Shown here: positions 15,242 through 21,142 of the stretch, one piece after another | Position numbering within the stretch: the first letter of the stretch is position 1 | Layout of the letters: each line of letters begins with the position of its first letter | From: Acidobacteriota bacterium | GTDB lineage: Bacteria > Acidobacteriota > Polarisedimenticolia > JAPUIV01 | Direction: 5' to 3' | Assembly (NCBI GenBank): GCA_027296665.1 | Contig: JAPUIV010000278.1 | Location: 1-21,142, forward strand | Length of the DNA stretch: 21,142 nt | Position numbers and translations under genes: made by a program | Notes under the pieces: model-generated | Database searches by the model: none | Told to the model about the DNA's origin: nothing | Seen by the model: the letters and a program-made list of their open reading frames with translations, nothing else

Positions 15242-16645
15242 GTGAAACCTCTTATCGAAGATACCATCGCGGCGGTATCTACCCCACCCGGCCGGGGCGG
15301 CATCGGGATCCTCCGGTTGAGCGGCCGGGAATCGTTGCCGGTGGCAAGGCGGATGTTCCGGCCGAACACGCCCCCCCCTTCCCCCGATTCTCCCTGGATC
15401 CCCGTTCCCAGAAGAGTTTGCCTGGGAACCATTCATTCTCTTCGGGACGGGCGCACACTCGATCAGGCCTGTTTGACCTATTTTCCCGCCCCCAACAGCT
15501 ATACACGGGAAGATGTCGTGGAACTGAGTTGCCACGGCGGTCAACGGCTCATGGACCTGGTACTCGACCAGGCCCTGGCGGGCGGGGCCCGGCTGGCCGA
15601 ACCGGGAGAGTTCACGCTGAGGGCCTACCTCGGGGGAAGGATCGATATCACCCAGGCCGAAGCGGTTCAGGATCTGATCGAGGCCGAATCGGAGAAGGAG
15701 GTCGAGATCGCCTCGGCACAACTTCAGGGGAGCCTTCTGAAAATGGTGAACTCCCTGCGGGACGGTCTGCTCGATCTGGTGGCCGAGGCGGAGGCGAGGG
15801 TAGAGTTCGTCGAGGAACAGGAGCACTTTCCTTCCCGGCGGGATCTGATCGATTCCTTCTCCCGACTGGAGGGCCGGGTGCGGGAGGCGGCATCGACCTA
15901 CCGGATGGGCAGGCGGATACGGGAGGGATTTTCGGTCGCCATCCTGGGGCTCCCGAATGTTGGCAAGTCTACTATTTTCAATAGTTTAGTTGGGTCTTCC
16001 CGGGCCATTGTCACGGCCGATCCGGGCACCACCCGGGACGTGATCTCCGAGATGCTGGAGATGGAAGGGGCAAGAATCCGGCTACACGATACGGCAGGTT
16101 TGCGGCAGGCGGAAAATGATGCCGAGGCGGAGGGGATTCAGAGAGCCAGGCAAGTGGCAACCGACGCCGACCTGATCCTCTTCGTTTTCGATCTCAACCG
16201 GCCCGTGTCGGCCGAGGAGTTCAGGACGGTCGAGTCGATCGGGCCGGAAAGGGTGATTCCGGTCTGGAACAAGTCCGACCTGGAGCCCGATCGGGCGATT
16301 CCGGCCGGCGAAATTCCCGGCGGAACCGGACCGTCCTTTCGCCTGTCCGCCTTGAAGGGAGAGGGGATCGAACAGCTCCGCAAGGAGATCGTCAAGCGGA
16401 CGGGAACGGGTCCGGGAACCGGAAATGGAAAGGTGGTGATCTCCCGGCTACGCCACCAGAGGCTCCTGGAGGAGGCGGCCGGAAACCTATCCCGGTGCGC
16501 CGAGTCGGCCCGCAAGGGCGCGACGGAAGAATACCTCCTGGTCGACCTGCATGGCGCGCTCCGATGCCTGGGCGCGATTATCGGGGGGGTGGAAATGGAT
16601 GATGTTTACGAATCGATCTTTTCCCGGTTCTGCATCGGAAAATGA
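15242..16645 (+). CDS. mnmE: tRNA modification GTPase MnmE
   Basis: MnmE works with MnmG to install the (carboxymethyl)aminomethyl group on wobble U34 of certain tRNAs. The 467-residue protein starts at a GTG (15242) 3 nt after khpB. The N-terminal folate-binding domain begins with EDTIAAVSTPPGRGGIGILRLSG. The G domain has G1 GLPNVGKS (236-243), the K-loop and G2 region ending in DPGTTRDV, G3 DTAG (283-286) and G4 NKSD. The helical domain flanks it, and the C-terminus is CIGK, carrying the conserved catalytic-loop cysteine. Around the P-loop the codons become AT-rich (15955-16000), unlike the rest of the gene, and include a small hairpin. Its stop overlaps the mnmG start as ATGA. Confidence 0.97.
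   Translation: MKPLIEDTIAAVSTPPGRGGIGILRLSGRESLPVARRMFRPNTPPPSPDSPWIPVPRRVCLGTIHSLRDGRTLDQACLTYFPAPNSYTREDVVELSCHGGQRLMDLVLDQALAGGARLAEPGEFTLRAYLGGRIDITQAEAVQDLIEAESEKEVEIASAQLQGSLLKMVNSLRDGLLDLVAEAEARVEFVEEQEHFPSRRDLIDSFSRLEGRVREAASTYRMGRRIREGFSVAILGLPNVGKSTIFNSLVGSSRAIVTADPGTTRDVISEMLEMEGARIRLHDTAGLRQAENDAEAEGIQRARQVATDADLILFVFDLNRPVSAEEFRTVESIGPERVIPVWNKSDLEPDRAIPAGEIPGGTGPSFRLSALKGEGIEQLRKEIVKRTGTGPGTGNGKVVISRLRHQRLLEEAAGNLSRCAESARKGATEEYLLVDLHGALRCLGAIIGGVEMDDVYESIFSRFCIGK
15955..16000 (+). other. AT-rich codon patch with hairpin in mnmE
   Basis: About fifteen codons spanning the P-loop use AT-rich choices (AAT, GTT, TCT, ACT, ATT, AAT, AGT, TTA, GTT) in an otherwise strongly GC-ending gene. 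Inside it, ACTATT (15971-15976) and AATAGT (15980-15985) form a perfect 6-bp stem with a TTC loop. The role is unknown. Confidence 0.5.
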
Positions 16646-18552
16646 ATCAACAACACCGTTTTGATGTGATCGTCGTCGGCGCCGGGCACGCGGGATGCGA
16701 GGCGGCCCTGGCGGCCGCCCGGATCGGCTGCCGGGTGGGCGTCATCGTGATGGATCGGCGCGCGATCGGGCGCATGTCCTGCAACCCCGCCATCGGCGGA
16801 CTGGCGAAGGGGCATCTGGTCCGGGAAATCGATGCCCTCGGCGGGGAGATGGGTTTGGCGATCGATTCCACCGGGATCCAGTTTCGCCTGCTCAACCGCA
16901 GCCGGGGCCCTGCCGTGCAAGCACCCCGCGCGCAGGCCGACAAGAATGCCTATTCCAGGCGCATGGCCCAAGTCCTTCATTCGACCCCGGGCCTGGAGGT
17001 GATCGAAGGCAGGGTGGATCGGATACTCGCCCGGTCCGGCGCGGTGACGGGAGTCGAAGTGGCGGCCGGGGCACTCTACGAGGCGGCCTCGGTGGTGGTG
17101 ACCACGGGGACCTTCCTCGGAGGGATCATGCATTGCGGATCGGAGTCGCGGGCCGGTGGAAGGGTTGGCGAGTCGGCCGCCATGGAGATGTCCGGGTCGC
17201 TCCGATCGTTCGGTTTCCGCATGGGCCGGCTGAAGACGGGAACCCCGCCCCGGCTCGACGGAACCACGATCGATTTCGACAGGTTCAAGCCTCAACACGG
17301 CGACCCGGACCCGGTCCCATTCTCCTTCGCGACCGGCCGGATCGATCGGCGACAGGTACCCTGTCATATCTGCTACACCAATCCCAGGGTGCATGACCTG
17401 ATCCGGCGAAACTTCTCGAAATCGCCTTTATTCACCGGTCAGATCCGTTCACGGGGTCCCCGCTACTGTCCATCGATCGAGGACAAGGTGATCCGGTTCG
17501 CAGATCGGTCCCGGCACCAGATATTTCTGGAGCCCGAAAGTCTCGATACTGATGAGATTTACGTGAACGGCCTGTCGACCAGCCTGCCGGCGGACGTTCA
17601 GGAAGAGATGGTACACGGCATAGAAGGGCTTGAAACCGCCAGGGTGATACGTCCCGGCTACGCCGTGGAGTATGATTTCATCGATCCCCGGGAGCTCGAC
17701 CACCCCCTGGAGACCCGGAATGTGAAGGGGTTGTTTCTTGCCGGCCAGATCAACGGCACCACCGGCTACGAGGAGGCCGCGGCCCTCGGCCTGATGGCCG
17801 GAATCAATGCCGCCCTCCGGGTCCGAGGCGACGCCTCCCTGGTCCTGGGGCGCCACGAGGCCTATATCGGCGTGTTGATCGATGACCTGGTTCTCAAGGG
17901 GACCGAAGAACCTTACAGGATGTTTACTTCCCGGGCGGAGAGCCGGCTGCTGCTCGGCATCGATTCGGCCGACCTCCGGTTGACCGAGGCCGGATACCGC
18001 GCCGGGCTAGTCGGGGAGGTCCAGTACCGCCGGTTCAGGGAAAAGAGGGAGCGCTGCCGGCGGGCTCGGAAGTTTCTTTCCGGCACCCGGATCGGCCCCG
18101 ATTACGGTGTCCGTTCCCGGGAAAAAGTTGTCTTTGGCGACCTCCTGACCCGACCCGGCTGGAGCCTGGACCGGATTGCGACCCTCTCCGGCGCCAGAGA
18201 ATTGTCCGATTTGAGGCGCCGGGAGACCGGGCTCCTGGAAATGGAGTTCCGGTACCGGGGTTATGTGGAGCGGCAACAGCGTGAAGTCCTGAGGCTGCGG
18301 GGAGAAGAGGATAGGAAGATCCCGGAGAAGATCGACTACTCTTCCATGGCGGGGCTTTCCCGGGAATCGATGGAAAAGCTGGAGAGCGCCCGCCCGGTGA
18401 ATCTGGGTCAGGCGATCCGGATTTCCGGGATCACCCCGGCCGCGGTGTCTCTTCTCCGGGTCCATCTGGAGAAATTGCGGAGGGAATCGGCCAGTGTTCC
18501 GCCAGATTCTTCGCGAAGAAGCCGAAAAGTTGGGTCTGAATCTTCCCCCTGA
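16642..18552 (+). CDS. mnmG: tRNA uridine 5-carboxymethylaminomethyl modification enzyme MnmG
   Basis: MnmG (GidA) is the FAD-dependent partner of MnmE in U34 modification. The 636-residue protein opens with the dinucleotide-binding loop VIVVGAGHAGCEAA (9-22), then SCNPAIGGLAKGHLVREIDALGGEMG containing Cys47. RYCPSIEDKVIRFADRSRHQ carries the second conserved cysteine (Cys276), and GQINGTTGYEEAAALGLMAGINA is present. The C-terminal helical domain (about 560-620) contains IDYSSMAGLSRESMEKL. Length is typical (E. coli 629). The start ATG shares bases with the mnmE stop, which indicates coupling. The last 59 nt overlap rsmG. Confidence 0.98.
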   Translation: MNQQHRFDVIVVGAGHAGCEAALAAARIGCRVGVIVMDRRAIGRMSCNPAIGGLAKGHLVREIDALGGEMGLAIDSTGIQFRLLNRSRGPAVQAPRAQADKNAYSRRMAQVLHSTPGLEVIEGRVDRILARSGAVTGVEVAAGALYEAASVVVTTGTFLGGIMHCGSESRAGGRVGESAAMEMSGSLRSFGFRMGRLKTGTPPRLDGTTIDFDRFKPQHGDPDPVPFSFATGRIDRRQVPCHICYTNPRVHDLIRRNFSKSPLFTGQIRSRGPRYCPSIEDKVIRFADRSRHQIFLEPESLDTDEIYVNGLSTSLPADVQEEMVHGIEGLETARVIRPGYAVEYDFIDPRELDHPLETRNVKGLFLAGQINGTTGYEEAAALGLMAGINAALRVRGDASLVLGRHEAYIGVLIDDLVLKGTEEPYRMFTSRAESRLLLGIDSADLRLTEAGYRAGLVGEVQYRRFREKRERCRRARKFLSGTRIGPDYGVRSREKVVFGDLLTRPGWSLDRIATLSGARELSDLRRRETGLLEMEFRYRGYVERQQREVLRLRGEEDRKIPEKIDYSSMAGLSRESMEKLESARPVNLGQAIRISGITPAAVSLLRVHLEKLRRESASVPPDSSRRSRKVGSESSP

Positions 18553-19159
18553 CACCGCTCAGGCCGGGATGGAGCTCCATTTTCATCTCCTGAAAAAGTG
18601 GAACGCCAGGGTCAACCTGACCTCGATCCGGGATGACAGGGAGATGGTCCGGAGGCACTTCCTGGAATCGATCCAGGCCGCGCCGTTTCTCCAGGAGGTC
18701 GGCCCCATCCTCGATTTCGGCTCCGGGAATGGCTTCCCCGGTGTCCCGCTCGAGCTTCTCCACCAGGGGAAACTCATGGTTCTGGACGCTTCCCGGAAGA
18801 AATGTTCCTTTCTGAAGGAGCTTTTCCGGCAACTGGAATGGGAGGCGTCGGGTGTGATTCACCGCCGGGTGAATCATGCCTCCGACCTCCAGGATCTGGG
18901 CCGATTTCAATACCTGACGGCAAGGGCGGTTTCCCTGACACCGGAGCTGCTTTCGGGACTCCCGGACATCCTGAGACCGGGAGGATTGGCCCTCTTTTTT
19001 GTGGGTGAAAAACAGGTGCCGGGCATCGAAAAGATGGTGGGCGGTCAGGCCTGGGTCCAGAAGATTCCTCTCCAGGGGAGGAAAAATGCCTGCCTGGCGG
19101 TGGTCCGGGTCCAAAATGTTCCACGTGGAACATTTCCGGTCGATCAGCCCCCTTCCTGA
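18494..19159 (+). CDS. rsmG: 16S rRNA (guanine-527-N7)-methyltransferase RsmG
   Basis: RsmG (GidB) methylates G527 of 16S rRNA with S-adenosylmethionine; loss gives low-level streptomycin resistance in other bacteria. The 221-residue protein has the N-terminal helix pair leading to LLKKWNARVNLTSIRD (32-47), SAM motif I ILDFGSGNGFPGVPLE (72-87), and the ARAV segment typical of the family. A GTG start at 18494 is supported by GGAGGG 9 nt upstream and places the gene 59 nt inside mnmG. The C-terminal residues VQNVPRGTFPVD are encoded by the first parS site, so the protein tail appears shaped by that DNA element. Confidence 0.95.
   Translation: MFRQILREEAEKLGLNLPPDTAQAGMELHFHLLKKWNARVNLTSIRDDREMVRRHFLESIQAAPFLQEVGPILDFGSGNGFPGVPLELLHQGKLMVLDASRKKCSFLKELFRQLEWEASGVIHRRVNHASDLQDLGRFQYLTARAVSLTPELLSGLPDILRPGGLALFFVGEKQVPGIEKMVGGQAWVQKIPLQGRKNACLAVVRVQNVPRGTFPVDQPPS
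19117..19132. other. parS: parS site 1 (inside the 3' end of rsmG)
   Basis: TGTTCCACGTGGAACA is a perfect 16-bp palindrome matching the known chromosomal parS family (consensus TGTTTCACGTGAAACA, with the C/G variant common). The symmetry extends to 22 bp (19114-19135). ParB would load here as a CTP-dependent clamp. It is 215 bp upstream of parA. Confidence 0.93.
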
Positions 19160-19228
19160 GGCACCGTCCAATCCCCAGCTCCCGCCAGTCGGTCTTCCGG
19201 TCCTTGCATGGTTCCTTCAGGATCCAGA

Positions 19229-19244
19229 TGTTCCACGTGGAACA
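19229..19244. other. parS: parS site 2 (parA leader)
   Basis: This is an identical 16-bp palindrome, extended to 18 bp (19228-19245), 112 bp from the first site and about 100 bp before the parA start. Its position allows both ParB nucleation and possible autoregulation of parAB. The 187-bp rsmG-parA gap otherwise holds only a 9-codon frame (MEEMERLC-like, near 19270-19295), which is not a supported gene. Confidence 0.93.
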
Positions 19245-19346
19245 TTCGGGAGAATTCAAGGAGGGTCTATGGAGGAAATGGAGAGGTTATGCTAATCTAC
19301 CGCCCGGTCCCCGGTCGATTTCGACCGGAGAGGTTCCGGAAACCGG

Positions 19347-20132
19347 ATGTCCAGAGTCATTGCCATCGCTAACCAGAAAGGCGGGGTGGGCAAAACGACC
19401 ACCGCGATAAACCTTTCCGCCGCCCTGGCGGTTGCGGAGAAAAGGGTTTTGCTCATCGATGCAGACCCGCAGGGGAGCTCCACCCGGGGCCTCGGCCTGA
19501 AGAGGCAACCGGACCAGTCTGGACTCTATGAGGCGTTGCTGAACGGATCCCAGTTGTCCGATGTCTGCATGCCGACAGGTTTGAAATTCCTGAAGATTGT
19601 CCCCTCCAGCAGGGATCTGATCGGGCTGGAGGTGGAACTCCTGGGAATGGAGGGACGGGAATACCGGTTGCGGAAAACAATTGAATCGGTCAAAGATCGA
19701 TTTGACTATATCTATATCGACTGTCCACCCTCCCTGGGTATCCTCACGCTCAACTCCCTGGCGGCCGCGGATGGGGTACTTATCCCCGTCCAATGCGAAT
19801 ATATGGCGCTGGAGGGAGTTTCCGACCTCATGGAGACCCTCAAAAGGGTGAAACGGTCGATCAACCCCTCCTTACGGATTGAGGGTGTTCTTTTGACCAT
19901 GTACGATGATCGTACGAATCTTTCCAGACAGGTGGCGGCGGAGATCCGGAAGTATTTCAAGGATTTGGTGTACCAGACCCTCATCCCCAGGAACGTGAAG
20001 ATCAGCGAGGCCCCCAGTTTCGGTAAACCGGTCTTTCTGTACGATATCAACTCGAAAGGGGCGGTCTCGTACATGAATCTCGCGAAAGAGGTACTTGATC
20101 ATGACCAGACAGGCGCTCGGAAAGGGGCTTGA
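19347..20132 (+). CDS. parA: Chromosome-partitioning ATPase ParA (Soj family)
   Basis: ParA is a deviant Walker ATPase that binds nonspecific DNA when ATP-bound and moves ParB-parS complexes. The 261-residue protein has the deviant Walker A KGGVGKTT (11-18, signature Lys11), the A' motif LLIDADPQG (35-43) and Walker B YIYIDCPPSLG (121-131). It lacks the N-terminal HTH domain of plasmid type Ia ParA, which is typical of chromosomal Soj. A GGAGAGG sequence lies about 14 nt before the ATG, further than usual. The 3' end overlaps parB by 32 nt, and two parS sites lie just upstream. Confidence 0.96.
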   Translation: MSRVIAIANQKGGVGKTTTAINLSAALAVAEKRVLLIDADPQGSSTRGLGLKRQPDQSGLYEALLNGSQLSDVCMPTGLKFLKIVPSSRDLIGLEVELLGMEGREYRLRKTIESVKDRFDYIYIDCPPSLGILTLNSLAAADGVLIPVQCEYMALEGVSDLMETLKRVKRSINPSLRIEGVLLTMYDDRTNLSRQVAAEIRKYFKDLVYQTLIPRNVKISEAPSFGKPVFLYDINSKGAVSYMNLAKEVLDHDQTGARKGA

Positions 20133-20964
20133 CGCTCTCCTTCCTGACACGTATCTCCTTTCAAATGAAGAGGTTATCATGGTTCTGGTGGATCAAATCC
20201 AGCCGAACCCTTATCAACCCCGTACCAGCATCAACAGGGAAACCAGGCAGGAGCTGGAAGGTTTGAAGCAATCGATCCTCGCCAACGGAATCATTGAACC
20301 GTTGATTGCCAGGCGGGAAAAGGGAGAAATCCAGCTGATTTCGGGGGAAAGGCGGCTCAGGGCGGCAAAGGCGGCCGGTCTGGATCGGGTTCCGGTGATC
20401 TTCCGGCAACTGGATGATGAAAAATTGCTGGAGGTAGCCCTGGTGGAGAACCTGCAGAGACGCTCCTTGAACCCGATCGAAGAGGCAAGGGCGTACCAGC
20501 ATCTCCTGAAAACCCGGAACCTCTCGCAGGCGGAAATGGCGAAGCGGGTGGGAAAGACCCGCTCGGCGGTGGCCAACAGTCTCAGATTGCTGGGCCTTCC
20601 CGAGGAGATCCGGGATGATGTCGCCGAGGGGCGGCTCACCATGGGACACGCCAAGGTCCTTCTCGGCCTGGAGGCGAAGGAGGAGATCCTGGCCCTGGCC
20701 CGGCGGATCCGGAAGGAGGGGATGTCGGTCCGGGATCTGGAGGATCGGCTGAGGCAAGGGCAGGCCCGAAGGAAGGTTCGCCCCCGGCCGGCTTCCCGCG
20801 ACCCCCATCTGGAGGCGGCGGAGGCAGCACTCCGAGACCTGCTCTGCGCCCGGGTGCGGATCAAATCGACCGGAGGAAAGGGATCGATCCGGATCGAATT
20901 CCATACAGCGGAGGAACTGGAACGGATATATGATCTGTTAACAAAAATCCCGCACGCTCGATGA
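20101..20964 (+). CDS. parB: Chromosome-partitioning protein ParB (Spo0J family)
   Basis: ParB is a CTP-dependent clamp that loads at parS and spreads along DNA. From the ATG at 20101 (287 residues) the N-terminus MTRQALGKGLDALLP resembles the usual ParA-interacting segment. The CTPase domain has QPRTSI (39-44), GERRLRAAKAAG (82-93) and ENLQRRSLNPIEEA (116-129). The helix-turn-helix is LSQAEMAKRVGKTRSAVANSLRLL (141-164). The last 45 residues form the dimerisation domain. A TTG two codons earlier (20095) is possible, but the ATG better fits the family, with AGAGG about 10 nt upstream. It overlaps parA by 32 nt. Confidence 0.96.
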   Translation: MTRQALGKGLDALLPDTYLLSNEEVIMVLVDQIQPNPYQPRTSINRETRQELEGLKQSILANGIIEPLIARREKGEIQLISGERRLRAAKAAGLDRVPVIFRQLDDEKLLEVALVENLQRRSLNPIEEARAYQHLLKTRNLSQAEMAKRVGKTRSAVANSLRLLGLPEEIRDDVAEGRLTMGHAKVLLGLEAKEEILALARRIRKEGMSVRDLEDRLRQGQARRKVRPRPASRDPHLEAAEAALRDLLCARVRIKSTGGKGSIRIEFHTAEELERIYDLLTKIPHAR

Positions 20965-20987
20965 AGCGGGAAGGAGGAAACGGAAAA

Positions 20988-21142
20988 ATGGCTGAATCGA
21001 AATTCAGTGGAGGAGAGTTGTCGGGCTACCTCGGCAGGGGGACGGAGGTGAACGGCGAGATCCGGTTTGCCGATACCCTGCGGGTCGATGGAAAGATCAC
21101 CGGGAAAATTGTTTCCGAAAACGAACTGATCGTCGGGGAGAC
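20988..21142 (+). CDS. Bactofilin (3' end beyond window)
   Basis: Bactofilins are beta-helical cytoskeletal proteins that polymerise without nucleotide. The 51 visible residues start MAESKFSGGELSGYLGRGTEV and continue NGEIRFADTLRVDGKITGKI, with the alternating G-E-I / D-G-x-I pattern of the DUF583 family. AAGGAGG at 20971-20977 lies 10 nt before the ATG. An in-frame ATG at 20961, overlapping the parB stop as ATGA, would add nine residues; the later ATG is preferred for its ribosome-binding site. It lies 23 nt after parB, suggesting one transcript and a link to chromosome segregation, as reported for bactofilins and ParABS in Myxococcus xanthus. Confidence 0.88.
   Translation, partial: MAESKFSGGELSGYLGRGTEVNGEIRFADTLRVDGKITGKIVSENELIVGE

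Noticed and set aside
14405..15826. 473-codon minus-strand frame opposite khpB and mnmE
   Set aside because: Covers parts of three real genes on the other strand, without motifs or a ribosome-binding site.
1..21142. Mobile elements, CRISPR arrays, tRNA or rRNA genes
   Set aside because: No transposase-like frames, spaced repeats or tRNA/rRNA-like segments were seen; gene order is that of an undisturbed origin region.

Overview
The window is the replication-origin neighbourhood of a bacterial chromosome. It is GC-rich and almost fully coding, and it is organised symmetrically around dnaA. YidC carries a large periplasmic domain, GyrB is the long form with the TOPRIM insertion, and a bactofilin gene follows parAB. 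Together these point to a Gram-negative bacterium. The order rpmH-rnpA-yidD-yidC-khpB(jag)-mnmE-mnmG-rsmG-parA-parB-bactofilin resembles deltaproteobacterial-type lineages (Desulfobacterota and relatives). Other deep Gram-negative phyla such as Acidobacteriota or Methylomirabilota cannot be excluded without a phylogeny.

Left arm (minus strand, transcribed away from the origin): dnaA, dnaN, gyrB and gyrA, followed closely by a three-gene biotin-dependent acyl-CoA carboxylase set. That set is a carboxyltransferase, a biotin carboxylase, and a small biotinyl carrier protein that runs off the left edge. recF, often found between dnaN and gyrB, is absent here.

Right arm (plus strand): a perfect-consensus sigma70 promoter drives rpmH and rnpA. 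Then come yidD and yidC (membrane insertion), khpB/jag (RNA binding), mnmE and mnmG (tRNA wobble uridine modification), rsmG (16S rRNA m7G methylation), parA and parB (chromosome segregation), and the start of a bactofilin gene. Many junctions overlap or nearly touch, which suggests translational coupling. Two perfect 16-bp parS palindromes lie at the end of rsmG and in the parA leader. All genes are co-directional with forks leaving dnaA.

Origin: the dnaA-dnaN spacer contains the layout of the basal unwinding system described in Bacillus subtilis: DnaA boxes, a GC-rich spacer, seven consecutive DnaA-trios, then an AT-rich stretch. A second cluster of DnaA boxes lies upstream of dnaA, so the origin looks bipartite. 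The boxes drift from TTATCCACA toward TTTTCCACA. DnaA domain IV carries GGKHHSTV where the common signature is GGRDHTTV, which may be a related change.

The most notable points are this origin layout, an rnpA gene with no good conventional start codon that either begins at a CTG overlapping the rpmH stop or contains rpmH out of frame as in Thermus, a degenerate GxxG loop in KhpB, an AT-rich hairpin patch inside the mnmE P-loop region, and Val in place of the quinolone-determining Ser in GyrA. I saw no mobile elements, CRISPR arrays, tRNAs or rRNAs, and no evidence for a wholly new system.
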